Shown: in pieces, positions 32,432-44,400 of the stretch
Numbering within the stretch: position 1 is the stretch's first letter
Layout of the letters: each line of letters begins with the position of its first letter
Assembly (NCBI GenBank): GCA_956465555.1
Contig: OY101115.1
Location: 186,001 to 250,000 of the forward strand
Length of the DNA: 64,000 bases
Source: Nitzschia sp. pyKryTriq1
Taxonomy: Eukaryota; Bacillariophyta; Bacillariophyceae; Bacillariales; Bacillariaceae
Direction: 5' to 3'
Made by a program: the position numbers and the translations under genes
Notes under the pieces: generated by a model
The model's input: the letters and a program-made list of their open reading frames with translations, nothing else
Database searches by the model: none
What the model was told of the DNA's origin: nothing

Positions 32432-34660
32432 ATGCCTCCCGCTGCCGCCGCCAGCAGTTCCAATACGAATCATCATCAGCATCCATCCTCCTTACTTCCC
32501 CCCGATCCGTTTACTCCCTCAACGATTGAATATGATTTTGAAGATTATGCCTTGAAACATGGCATTCCCGAAACCTTGGACCCCTTGCCGTATCGCAAGG
32601 CAGGATCGGTCTTTGCCACGGGAGAAGAAGCGGAACCCATCTTGACCAGTGCCAAGCATGATCCACGATTGCGGACCGTGGTGTGTCGCCATTGGTTACG
32701 GGATTTGTGTATGAAAGGGAGCGCGTGCGAGTAAGTATAGTAATGGAAACAGCAGCAACAACAGCAACAACAAGAAGAAGCAGTAGTGGTAGTGGTAGTG
32801 TCTCACACATTGCATATCATTGTATATTGGTTTACGTATAGATTCTTGCACATGTACGATTTATCCAAAATGCCACTGTGTCGACATGGGGAACGATGCA
32901 AGGTCCACGATTGTCCCTTTCGTCACATTAGTGAAGCGAATCGGCTGGAATGTGTCTTTTATTCGCAAGGATTTTGTATCCATGGTCCCTTTTGTCGATA
33001 CAAACATGTACGACGAGAACGCATTGATTTGCCCGCCGTGGCCGATTTTACCTTGGGATTGTCCCAAATGCAAGCCGCGTCGGGGACGGGCGGAGGTGCA
33101 GGAGGAGGGGCCAAGGAAGTCACACGACGACCGGCACCCAAACCCAATGAATTTTTTAAAATTTCCTTGTGTAAACATTTCATGCAAGGAGAATGTCCGT
33201 TTGGAGATGGTTGTCATTTTGCTCATGGAGAACATGGTAAGTATTATTACCACCCGAGTACTAAATGGATCATGGATGATTGATGGAATCTTGCTTTATA
33301 CGTATCCGGAATGATGCCGCGTCTGATGTATTACAAATACTCACAACTTACAACTCACATCATCTTTATTACTATAGAATTACGAAACTTTCCTCGTCCC
33401 GACAAACACAGTCACCATCATGATGAAGGTGGAGACGATCATAATAATGACGATTCGGAACTAATCTCCGATAATATCTTTTCCAATCACCCAACAGCAA
33501 CAACAACAACAACGGTAGATTACTTTCAAGGTGGTGCCAGTGGGGGAGGAAAGCCATCCCCCATCTTGGAACCAGAAGAGGCACATTTCTTCATTGTGTG
33601 TGCGGCGACGCAAACGGATCTGGCCATTTCCACCTTTCAAGCGGAATGGTATGTCCAACGAAAACATGCCGAACAAATGAATGAAGCATTTAAAAAAGAA
33701 GGAGGCCATCAGGGAAAGAACAACAACAACAACAGCAACAATCAAGTCATGTTGTTCTTTACCGTCAGTGATTCACGGCATATTCAAGGTGCCGCCCTCA
33801 TGACATCCGAGGCAGAATTTCAAGAAGGAGTTGTCGACAATGAGAATTCTCCCGAAGCCTTTGCCTATCGTCTCGGAGTGGAATGGTATCGAACGACCGA
33901 ATTTCCCATTGCCACGGCCTTGGAGGCCGCTCCGGATCTTTTACTTCCGACGACTCAAACGCAATTTTGTCAAGACATGTCTCCAGCGACAGGAGAGAAA
34001 CTTATGAAAGCCTTATGGAATTCGCCGTTAGTGACACTCTACGAGAGCTGGTCTGCGGACGATGAAGAAGATCCACCGGCACAAGAGGCATTGTTGACGG
34101 ACTTTCGATGCCCTCCATTGGATGAAATCCCTTGGCCCGTCTTGCCAGGTCCCGGCTTTATCTTTGGATGTTCCAGTGATACCATGGACGAATGCCTGGG
34201 ACGGGGATTGTTGGGATTGCCGGCCCATATGAAAGCGGCGGCTCAATGGATTGTGCCGGGAAGTACAGTCTTTTTGTTCAATGTGACGGACCGACTGTTG
34301 TTTGGAATCTTTGAAGCCTTGACACCTGCCGCGATGAATTTGGAACCTACCGCCTTTTCCAAAAATCCCAATGCCAAAGAATCGCCCTTTCCCGTTCAAA
34401 TTCGAGTCCGCGTGGGTTTGGAATGCCCTCCCCTCGAAGACACGGATCCCATTCTCAATGATATCTTAAGAAGTCGAGGGAGTGGACGGATTGGACCACT
34501 TACCTTTGCTCAAACGGAAGCGATTGCATCCTTGCTGGCCAATGAGTGTGGGGCGTTGGCGTATATGATGGATTATCAACAAGCAGCATGGGAAGGTGTC
34601 CCCGTAAATCCACCTCCTATTGCCCTGCCACCACGAAAGATTGTCAAAAAGACGGCGTAG
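32432..34660 (+). CDS. CPSF30-like protein: four CCCH fingers, YTH domain, DCD domain
   Basis: Exons 32432-32730, 32842-33236 and 33378-34660; introns 32731-32841 and 33237-33377, all GTAAGT/TAG. 658 residues. Four CCCH zinc fingers (about 85-103, 113-128, 137-155, 210-228) resemble the 30-kDa cleavage and polyadenylation factor subunit, which binds the poly(A) signal. A YTH domain spans about 300-455 (HFFIVCAATQTDL, QAEWYVQR, VMLFFTVSDSRHIQGAALM, RLGVEWYRTTEFP); plant CPSF30-L and apicomplexan CPSF30 also carry YTH, there reading m6A. A DCD domain follows at about 490-585 (GFIFGCSSDTMDECLGRGLL, PGSTVFLFNV, LLFGIFEAL). The first cage Trp (W322) is present; the second aromatic is not evident. 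I infer nuclear mRNA 3'-end processing. Confidence 0.88.
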
Positions 34661-35006
34661 TAGTAGTAGTAGTAGTAAAACGCAACACACAATAACTTGT
34701 GTCATAAAACACAAAAGCGCTAACTCTCTAAGAGGAAGTCTACAGGAGCTAGAATGTTACTCTTCGGCCTAGAGGCAGTCCCAGCACTCTTGCTCAGAAT
34801 CATCTAGTAGTAGTGCACAAGTGGCATGATTGGATGCTCGGGTTCGTTGGTTACAGAAATCATAATTTTACAATAAAGACTACTACTAGTCAATGAATTC
34901 ATATTATATATAAAATATACAAAAATAGATGACACGGGGTTGCAATCAGCGTATTAGCCTGCTGCTGCAGACGACTCGAGCCAAGAAATTCTCATGGGGT
35001 GGAATA
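34661..35006. other. Convergent 3' flanks
   Basis: Space between the 3' ends of the zinc-finger gene (+) and the HSF gene (-). It begins with a (TAG)n run immediately after the stop codon; AT-rich DNA near 34860-34930 may hold both poly(A) signals. Confidence 0.55.
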
Positions 35007-36493
35007 CTACGGAAAAATAGTGGTGGGTCGTCCACCAGCTTCTCGAATCATCAACTTGGAAAGGTCTCCGTTGTTGTTATTGTTGCTTCCCTCTGCAGGA
35101 CGCGTTGGTTGCTCTTTCTGCTGAATCAGCCTCAATAGGCCAGCCACAATCAAGGCATCCTGCTGCTGTTCGACCTCTTTGTTGTTGTTGTTACAGCGGG
35201 ACAAGGTGCTTTCCGAGGACGAACGACACACTGCGTTGGGAGAAGAAGGAGCAGTAATGGTCGTTGCTGCGGGTGCTAGAGGGGGCGTCGTACTCCCGGT
35301 AGAAGCTGGTAGCGGGATGCTGGTTTGCTTGTTGAGAAGGAGGGCCCCCAAGGGTGGTGCTCTGGCCGACGACGACTCCTGAGTATTACTAGTAGTAGTG
35401 CCCACAAGAGAGGACATCATGAGGGCCGAGGCCGCCATAATACTTGGTCTAGCCAATGCCGATTGCAACTGTTGTTGTTGCTCTTGCGAAGACAACATAG
35501 CTGCCAACATGGCGTCGGAGGCATTAGTACTACTATTCGTCATCATCGACAGCAGGTGTGGTTGTTGTGCCAAATGACGATTCCATGGCATGCTGCTGGT
35601 ATTGCCCCCAGCAAACGAGGCAAGGCCTCCAGTATAATTGTTTCCACCGAGAAGTGATTGTAATAACAGGTTCGTACCCATTACCTTAGAATCGGCCAGG
35701 GCAGATGATGATGAGCTTGCGGGAGCCGCTGAAAGAAGTTGATTCAATAGTGCAACCGAAAGGACTTGCAGGTGTTGATCATGATGCACAGCACCAGCAC
35801 CAGTTTGATGATGACCGAGAGTACGAGCAGGCGGCGGGAAGAAGGAAAAATTGGAAGCGAATCCATTGGATCCAGCAAGACGATGATCCATGCAGCCACT
35901 ATTACTAGTAGTCGTACTCTCAACTCGCTGCTGCTTGGGGGTGGTGTTGCTGCTGACATTCTCTGCACTAGCAGGCGCCAAGACAGATTGCGAGCCTCCT
36001 TCTGCTGTGCCCCTCTTCTTTCCTGTACCCTTAATGCGGGTGCGCTTCATGCCAAGAGCAAGATCACGCTGCCCTCGTCGAAAGAGTTTGTTTGAGGTAT
36101 ATCCCTTGAGGGGACCTTTTCGGACCTGCCAAAGAAAAAGAGGGCGAAGAATATAGACAAACAGTAGCACCGATGAGAGGGGTGATGCTACCAATAAGCA
36201 GCATCTCACGACCCGAGCAATGAATGCATCGCATCACATACCGTGTGAAAACCCCATAAGTTAATCGAACGTTGGAATGACTTGAACGAGGCTGTATCGA
36301 AATAGCGAGGCATGAGTTTTTGGATGAAATCATCCTTCTTTTTGATTCGAAAGGCAGTACCGTTCGCTTCCCATGAGATGATATCACCTTGACCTGCAGC
36401 TTCCGCCTCTTCGAGGAGGATATGCATAGTCTGCGGGAGGCCAGGGCTGCGCCCACTGTTATTGAAAACCTCGTTGTTATTAGCTTCGGTCAT
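35007..36493 (-). CDS. Heat shock factor-type transcription factor
   Basis: Exons 36493-36242 and 36125-35007; intron 36241-36126 (116 bp, GTATGT donor, GCAG acceptor) lies inside the DNA-binding domain. 456 residues. The HSF winged-helix domain covers about 20-105: ILLEEAEAAGQGDIISWEAN, the recognition helix SFKSFQRSINLWGFHTVRKG and a basic end (KLFRRGQRDLALGMKRTRIK). No leucine-zipper trimerisation region is obvious; the rest is S, N, Q and T-rich with glutamine clusters, an activation-type tail. Diatoms have many such HSFs with roles beyond heat stress, so target genes cannot be inferred. Nuclear. Confidence 0.93.
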
Positions 36494-37342
36494 GGTGATA
36501 TTGACACTTCAACCGAAAAGTGTGAAGGTGAAGGTGAAGGTGAAGCGGTGATGGACGAGAAGATGAGAATATCGGACCAGAATATCTGCGTATTGGATGA
36601 ACTTACGTGTTCCTAAGTGACGCACACGTGGATATCAGTATATTTTGCACGTACTTCTCCTTGTTATTTTGTTGGACCTTTTCTCAACCGATGACTGTGG
36701 TCCCTTCTCCTGTTGGATGTGTCGAAAGCAAAAGTGTCAAAGTTCCGAGCGATGTGAGGCATAAAAAGAAGGCGCTGTCTGTGCACTGGATCTCCGATAG
36801 TGCGAACGGAGTGAAGTGCCGCTGGATCATTTAATGGAATTTCTTTCTCGTCATTGAAGTTCGTGGTGGATGGTCGGTGGACGCGAAGACGAAAGAGGTT
36901 GGGCATAAATAATTTCGTTGGGCACGCCGGCCAGTTCAATCGGCTCTCCTTTTTCTCCCTGCATGCTGCAGTACTCCTAGTCCACTGTTCCGCTAGAGCT
37001 GGAATAGCGCTATCAGCTTCATCCAATCAAAGTCGGCTTTTGATACTGTACTTTACTGTGGTAAAACGGGACAGCCCCAAATCCGACCTCGCGGAGTAGA
37101 GGGGGAGTGCCTGTTCATGAGCGTCCCTGAAACTCAATCTCCGCCAAAATCTCCCCCACATCAAACATAGCAGAGCAGCACAGCAAAGCGACAATGGTGC
37201 GTCCTATGCTGCTGATGCGCTTGCTTCAGCATATATTCAGCGTGCTGTGATTTTGATTAATAATAGACACCCCTCCTGCTGTATTGTCGTCCCTATTGCA
37301 TTCCATTGCATTGCTGCAATATTCCTGATCAAGACTCATACC
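36494..37342. other. Divergent promoter region
   Basis: Lies between the HSF gene (-) and prefoldin subunit 2 (+). A 120-codon minus frame at 37026-36664 has a possible ATG but no recognisable domain and no helical or hydrophobic pattern; I leave it unannotated. (GAAGGT)n lies near 36524-36544. Confidence 0.5.
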
Positions 37343-37833
37343 ATGTCGACCGCCGTCGCTCCAGCATCGCCGCAGCAGCAGCAGCAACAGCAGTTGCCCC
37401 CACAGATTCAATACCGAGAAATCCTTCAGGAATGCCAACAGTTGATGCAGAAGATTGCCGAACTCGAAGTGGATCGTAACGAACACGTGCTGGTGGAGGA
37501 GACGCTCAAGCCTTTGGATGGATCAAGGCGAGCGTATCGATTGGTCGGTGATGTTCTTGTGGAACGGTCGGTCAAAGAAGTTCTCCCCAGCGTGACGATG
37601 AACAAGGATAATGTAAGTGAAGTGAAGTGAAGTGACTGCGAATTTAAATACTGGAGAGGCAAGTCCGCCGAGTAGTCTAGTATATACATGTACGGAGGAA
37701 CGAATCATCATCTGACTCTGCTTGTCTTTCCTTCGTGCTATAGTTGGAAGCCACAATCAAAGTGCTACGGGAGCGTCTTGAAACAAGACAAAAAGAAGGA
37801 GCCGAGCTCAAAGCAAAGTACAACCTTGGATAG
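37343..37833 (+). CDS. PFDN2: Prefoldin subunit 2
   Basis: Exons 37343-37612 and 37744-37833; intron 37613-37743 (131 bp, GTAAGT/TAG). 119 residues, near the usual size. A short Q/P head precedes the first coiled-coil helix (YREILQECQQLMQKIAELEV), a central beta-hairpin block (EHVLVEETLKPLDGSRRAYR, LVGDVLVERSVKEVLP) and the second helix (IKVLRERLETRQKEGAELKA). This is the beta-type subunit pattern of the hexameric prefoldin chaperone, which hands unfolded actin and tubulin to CCT in the cytosol. The second exon codes only the last 29 residues. Confidence 0.93.
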
Positions 37834-38026
37834 TAAGAAAAATGCGGCAGCCAGCCGCCGTGGGGTCAGTTTTTGGAACGGAGCGCGGCACAGGCAGACT
37901 TGAGCAAGAATGCACCATCCTTTTTTAATAATAAAAAATAGAAACCTTTACGTCCTTTACGTGATCCAAGAACAGTACATTCGTATACAACTTCCCCCAA
38001 CGAAATTTCTCTAGAGGATCTACGTT

Positions 38027-39964
38027 TTACCTCTTTTCAGCCTCTTCACCTTCACCTTCCCCGTCGCCTTCCTCTGTTTCCGGGGTCGCGTCTGTTAATT
38101 TCTGATTGCTGCCAGAGACTGCTGGTACCGGTACGACTTGCAGATCGTCATCGACAACGTTCTTGTTGGACTCTTCTAATACTTCGTCCCATGGGGCAGT
38201 GAGCATCATGAATCCTAGTGATAGCAATTGAAAGATGACCAAACTGAAAAAGCCCCATCGAGTATTGCCTCCCGCTTCAACAATCAGCGATACTATAAAG
38301 GGAGGAAGCCAAACCAACATATTGTTCATGTACAAGAAGAAACCAGCCATTTCTGCCTCTTGACCCGAGGGAACCGACATTGAAAAGTATATATTCTCAC
38401 AGGGGTAGAACCATCCCAGGAGCACGCCCCACATAAACGCCCAGACATAGGCTAGATAGACCCGGGATTCGTCCATGGCAAAGGTTCCTGAAGTGGTGGC
38501 GACACACCAGCCAACCATATTCCAATTCCAACTCGCCCTGGGGCTCGTTCGGTGGGTGACAAAGGCTCCCAGAAATGTTCCAGGCAGCGAGCCCACAAGG
38601 GCACTCATAAAGACGACTCCAATGTCGAGTCCACCCAACTTGAGCTCTTCCGTCAAGAATGTAATACTCACAGGGACTACATGCGTAATCGTAATTGTAT
38701 TAGAGATGTAGCAGCAGTGCATTGTATGTGAGTGACAATGAGAGAATACGAACGACGAGTACGTAACGAAGGATGCACGTGAGACAACAAGAACAACAAC
38801 AATTCTTGTACATGAGCATCATCGCTGTTGTTGTTGTTGTTGTTGTTCATTTCTCAAGTAGTATACTAGATACGTACCCAACGAAGTAATTCCAGCCTCG
38901 GCGACCAGTACGGCCATCATGAACCACTTGACACCTTTCTTGTAATGGCGATTGATTTGTTTCAAGGTTCGATAATTCTGACGGAAACCTTCGATCCACA
39001 AGGAATGTCCCTCGGGAAGTTTTCGACGTGCCGGACAATCCGGCAAGAGATACCCCCACGCCCACCCAAAGGCAAGGGAACTGACGACTGTTACCAAGAC
39101 TTGTCCGGCCTGTCCTGATTCCACAGTATCCCATTGCAGTGCGACTCCCAGGATGGTAATGACCAATACAAAGAGGATTTGACTCAGGAATTGAATAAAG
39201 GTGAACCATTTGGTGTAAGAGTTCATCATCATTCCGCCCACATTTCGTGCCATTTCGGGTAGGTACGCAAAGGCCACTAGAACTTGAATGATGAAGACAA
39301 ACCCAACAATGGCTTGTAGGATACTCATGACAAACCAAGTAGACTCGACGGTATAAATTTGGGCGCCTTGCACCAAAGAAGAAAAGACTGCGGACCCAAT
39401 CCCAATCTGACGACGATAGGACGTGTAGTCGATAATGGCGCCGACCACGGGCGAGAATATCGCTGCTAGTAACCCCGAAATGACTGCAACGTTGGCAATC
39501 AAGGCACTTGGTTTGAAACCGTGGGTCTTGCCATTGCATCCAGGGATGACCTCTTCCGTTTCGGGGTCGACACAACCCGCGTCGATATTTGCCAAATAAA
39601 TGAGTGAACTGCTCAAGTAGACACCGGCCATGATAATCGAGCCCCTTCCAATTCCCAGCAGCAAGTATCCCTTGGCAGATGTATCGAGGCCAAAGTTCGT
39701 CCAACAAGTACACCAACCACCCGTATTAGTGCTGCCGCCTGATGGTGTGTCGTCTTGTTCCGGCTGCTGGTGCAAGGCCGTCATGCTAGCAGGGCCATCA
39801 GGAAGATCCAACCCATGAATCTGTGTCGCAGCTTGGAACAACTGGTCGCGGTTCAAGATGGGTTCCTCCTTGGAATCATCATTGGCGATGACGAACTCTC
39901 TGCTGAAAATGGGGACAGCGTCTAAAAAGGAACTTCGGCAGCGTTGCCGCACGTCCGAAGCCAT
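38027..39964 (-). CDS. Atg22-like major facilitator transporter
   Basis: Exons 39964-38878 and 38676-38027; intron 38877-38677 (201 bp, GTACGT donor, GTAG acceptor). The frame opens at a TTG (40009), so I use ATG 39964 (MASDVRQRCRSSFLD), 578 residues. About 12 membrane helices follow a 90-residue polar head: GRGSIIMAGVYLSSSLIYLA, LIANVAVISGLLAAIFSPVV, FVFIIQVLVAFAYLPEMARN and, after the splice, GVVFMSALVGSLPGTFLGAF, AYVWAFMWGVLLGWFYPCEN and NNMLVWLPPFIVSLIVEA. AIIDYTSYRR fits the MFS loop. The family includes yeast Atg22, a vacuolar amino-acid exporter; the substrate here is unknown. The cytosolic tail is acidic. Confidence 0.85.
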
Positions 39965-40383
39965 CACCGAAGATTGCCGACGCTCCGAAGCGACAAGAGA
40001 AGAAGGCAATAAGCGGCAGAAGCTCGCCTCTTTTCTACGGGGGGGTTCGATGGCAGGTTGTTATTACTGTCGACGATCGTGGTGCGGTACGATGATGATT
40101 ATGAAAATGATTTTGACTATCGGTATGATGAAGATATGCCGGTTTTTAGACTTCGGGAACAACGAACACGAAAAGAATGCGTTGTACAAAAATGCATAAT
40201 TATTTTACCAATAAAACATGGCAGATTGGCTGAAAGATCGCACCTTTTCAGTCACGCGATGTGCGTCATGCAGCTGGAAGGAGGAGGAGGAGTCAGTCTC
40301 GGTGGGTTCGAGTCACACCTCCCCGCCAGGTCCTTTTGGAACGTTTATCGTAGTACTGCTGTAGACCTGACGACTCCTCCTCC
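39965..40383. other. Intergenic
   Basis: Upstream flank of the transporter (-) next to the Copia scrap. A GGAGGA-rich patch lies at 40279-40292. No gene seen. Confidence 0.5.
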
Positions 40384-41148
40384 TCAAGGTTTAGGAAGAA
40401 ATAAAAGTGAAACCGGAGATTGAGTTTGGGATGATGAAGCCGGCGGCGACAGTGGTAGGGTGTTGTACACGCTGCGGGATCTATCTTTCACGGTGCGGAT
40501 GTAGCGCTCAATTTCGGGGACATGTTCATCTGCCGCGACAGTGTTGAGTGTCATGCGCATGGTGGCGAGGTCGCCTCGTATCTTGTCAAATTCATTGTCA
40601 CCAAGCACTGTCGTAATTTGGAATCCACGTTTCAGGTACACCTGGTGGATATGACGCACCGCGGTCGACAGCGTGGAGGCTTGCCGGTTGCCGATCCGTT
40701 CCGCCGTACCGAAACGGAGGTTTCTTGATATCGACATGAAGAAGGGTATTTTGTTCACAAACATAATGTCGATGGCGAGGATGATCGCACGGTACCGGTC
40801 CATGATCTCGATTGGTAGTGGGAGCAGGGGTGCCACGGTGACTGGTTCACCGGCGCGTCGGGGAGTTTTGCCCTTTAGGGATCCGAGGTTGGGGCCGAAA
40901 ATGTCTTCCGCTGTGGAGCCACCGTTTCCGTGGATCGTCATGCTCCCGGATACGGATCGAATGTTCGTCAGCAGGTGGGCGTTGGCGAACACGTTTACGT
41001 TGGCTTGATTGTCCAGAAGGATCCAGTTGCGATTGATGCGGGACTGTGCTGCCGCACTGTTGACGCGCCCGATGGTGTTCTGGTCCTGGAATCCAATAAA
41101 GATACCCACTTGATTGTTGCAATAGTCCACTGCGATCTGATATTTCAT
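40384..41148 (-). mobile_element. Copia-type LTR retrotransposon scrap (protease and integrase parts)
   Basis: A fossil fragment of a Ty1/copia-like element. The translated piece shows a protease-like stretch (WILLDNQANVNVFANAHLLT) followed by integrase-like sequence (IDIMFVNKIPFFMSISRNLR; DEHVPEIERYIRTVKDRSRS), in the protease-then-integrase order of Copia. This combination is common in diatom elements, from memory. No reverse transcriptase part and no long terminal repeats are recognisable here, so it is broken and much shorter than a full element. Age cannot be judged without LTRs. Confidence 0.8.
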
Positions 41149-41418
41149 GCAAATCGGATTATTAAATTTTTATGTTCCTATCCGATGATATCTTCCTTGT
41201 TTCACGTTTCACTTGTTTCTTCTCCAAATAATGGTTGGTCGATAGACAATATCTTTCTTTCTTACGTTGATGTCTCATACCACCATAGATCATATGTATG
41301 TATACTGCCTTCATACCTTGGTATGGTCGGTGTCCGACCAGTTTACTCAACAATGCACCCGAGCATAATACTCTCATCACACTTGAGACTCTCGGTTCAA
41401 ATCCACGGCCATAGCATT
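41149..41418. other. Short gap
   Basis: AT-rich flank beyond the Copia scrap, on the 3' side of the receptor-phosphatase gene. No gene. Confidence 0.4.
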
Positions 41419-44400
41419 CTAATGATGCGCCGGCAATTCCCTCGACGATCCGACCACGTCGTTCTGGCTACTATTACCGACGAACCTAGTAGATATCCAA
41501 TTGCGGGTGAGCCCGCCACGGATCATTCCCAAGGCCGAAGAGCGTCGTTTGCGATTTCCTGATGGCGCGTCGGGGGCGGGCCGGTGGCGCTTGACGCGAA
41601 GCGTAAATTTGATGCAACCCGCATCTAGACCGTCTCGCAGCAGCCGCCGTTCAAAGGGGAGACTGCGATCTTCCATTTCCCCCGCGGCGTCAATGGTCGC
41701 GACGCAGTTCATCATGGTAGATATCAATTCAGCAACATTGAAAACTGTGGACCCCAAGATTTCATGCCGCCGCCTCACCTTGTCGTAGTTGATGACAGCC
41801 AGGAACAGCATACCGTCTGGTTGGAGTTTAGTCTTCTTCAAACTCAAGGCTATTTCCTCGCCCTTCCAGTGAGGATTCACAGTTTTGGACATGAACGATG
41901 TCCGAGGCCACCGTGAAGTTCCTGAAAATAAGGAGCGGAGGAAATCCCAAGCGGCTACTTGTTCCGACTGGAACGGAGCGGCATCCCAGAGAATCATAAC
42001 ATATGGATCCGATTTCCCGCTGGCCGTGTTGGTCACCGGCAAATTGGAACAACGGATCTTGGTAAAGTCGAAATGAATGTCGCCATCGATATGAATACTA
42101 TCCAGAACAGCATTGGGCGTAAGAGAGAAAGCACCCCGGATTGGCTTGTGGTCGGACGTGATAAAGTCGCTACATGCTTCGTACGAAAGCGCCTTTAGGT
42201 GCTCACGCAAGCCTGGAGATGTATGGAAAAGAATTCGATCAGTGTAGCTTGGAATTCGTTGTTCCTTGTAGGTGTAGCCCGAATCCCGTTCTACCTTGAA
42301 CGTCGGAGGGAAAGGGCAAGGTAGTGTCTCGAAGCCAGCCAAAAAGTCTTCCTTCTTGAGACCTTGCTGGAGCTCATCCAATTCATAGAGGCTTGGATAA
42401 GATGCCGACTCGATGAGGTTCCTGGTCAACTCCACTTTCTCTTCGTGCGAGTGTTCATTTTCAAATCGCGTCCGAAAGTTCAAGTCACCAAGGAAGAACG
42501 TGTAATGACTGGAGGTTGGTACGTCAAACTTGGCCGACGCAGAGATATCAAAGGTCTTGGCTTCTCGGAGAATCGAGCGAATGTTGTCGCATCGGGCCTT
42601 GTAGTGCGACTCTCCTTCGTGTGCTGCTAAATGAGCAGTGACAAAGGAAATGCGAGTCTTTTGAAAGTATACCGTGCCCACAATTCCGCCCTTGTTGGCC
42701 AAGACGTTTCCAATCCCGGTATTGGCTCCGCTGATCTTGACTTCGGTGATAGCCTGTGCAATCTTCCTTTTCGCCCACAAATGAAGTCGCATTTGCCCAC
42801 GTCGTTCGTCGGCGATTTGGTAATAACTATCACCCAAGACTTCTTGGACCATTTCCCGAAGTTGGGCCGTGTTTGCCTCTTCTAGGGCATTTAGGACTTC
42901 TTCTTCGGTTATTTCCTTCTTTGCGTTATTTGCGCTGCCGGTCGATTCTTTGACACTCGACGTCCATGTTGCTTCTTGCATACCAATCGCTATCAAATCA
43001 AACGTTTGCATTTTATCCAGCATGTATTTGGGCTCGTCTCCGGTCTCGTCGTCGTCTGGAAGTGCCTTGATTCGATCGGAGCATCCACCTGGAGGAATCC
43101 ACGCTTCTAGCGATTCGGGGGTTGGCCCTTTGTTTCCCATGTTGGCCGAGCATACCAAAATCGAAAGTGGCCTGGGTACATGATGACGAATTCCTCCCAG
43201 CGTCGTCGCATGTTCGGGATTGTCATCCTCCTCCTGTACTGCTTCATCCTCGTTGATCAACGAGGATTTAGTAGGGCCTATAGTGGACGACAGCATTCCT
43301 GGTTTGTACGGTTCGGCTTTCCTCGACACTAACAACTTGGGTATCACGTAAATTCCCATGGCAGTCAAGGTATCCAAAGAAAACACCAAACTCATGATGG
43401 CTGCGCTGGTGCTAGAGGGAAATATGTCTTGTATGTAGAACACAGTGCACACCCCACGAAGTATGATAAAGAGAGAGTGCGAGTATACCATGACCGCCAA
43501 ACTCTTTGACTCGTTGAGCTGCGCCATAATGTCTCTTGATTGAAAGGCCAAAAAGGCGGCCAAAATGAGCAAGATGGCTTGCCAAGCAAAGGCGACATAT
43601 CTCCACACGGAGGTCTCAGCAGAACAACGGACATCGGATTCCACCAACGTGATCGATTCAGAACGCCCTCCGTCGTCGACAGATGTCGTCGTTTTCAGGG
43701 TGCGGTTTTCCTCGATGGTAGGGGGATCGATGAGAGTCCAAGCAATCAAATATGCCACAACACAGGCCACAACCCCGGCCACTTGACAAAGCATAGTATG
43801 TCGATTCAGTTGAATTCGACGTTGTGTCTTGGTATAGGATCGGATCAACTGATTGATTTTGGCGGTCTTGACCAATACTGGCACCAACTCAATGGTGTAG
43901 CCCAAAACGATGAGCCAGATTGACGCTAGACAATGCGATTTTTGGGGTGTTGTGGTATAAAAGACTGCTCCAATCGAGACCATGCAAAAGCCAAGCAAGA
44001 TGAGTTGCAGAAAGATGGGCTGTGCAAATACCATGGACTTGGTGTGCCGAAATCGGAATACCGCAAAGAATCCCAAAAATGCAATACAAGCCACGACACC
44101 CCCGATTGCGCGGGCCATGATCATGTACCAGGCCGAGTAGTCGCTTCGTTCCACCAAGATTCTTGGATATCCCGTAGGAATAAAGCTCTGGAGTTGTTTC
44201 TGATTCTCTGAGACCCATATGCAGACAGACTCTCGAATCGATCCAATGGGGTCGTACACCTTTCCTAGTCGCTCCTGATGCTTATTTTTAAGCTTCCACC
44301 GGCGAATGATGGAAAGAAGATCCAAATTGGTGACTTGGATGTGTTTGAGAAATTCGTATGCTGGAGATTGGTCCACTTCGGGCAGAGACGTGGTATGTTC

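Noticed and set aside
36664-37026. 120-codon minus-strand ORF
   Set aside because: It starts with ATG but lacks any domain or recognisable pattern and lies in a divergent promoter region.
40305-40330. tRNA-like GGTTCGAGTC followed by CCGCCA
   Set aside because: One T-stem mismatch is tolerable, but there is no matching 5' acceptor strand and no anticodon arm.
41388-41406. tRNA-like T-loop (GGTTCAAATCC)
   Set aside because: The T-stem does not pair, and no acceptor stem or D-arm is found upstream.
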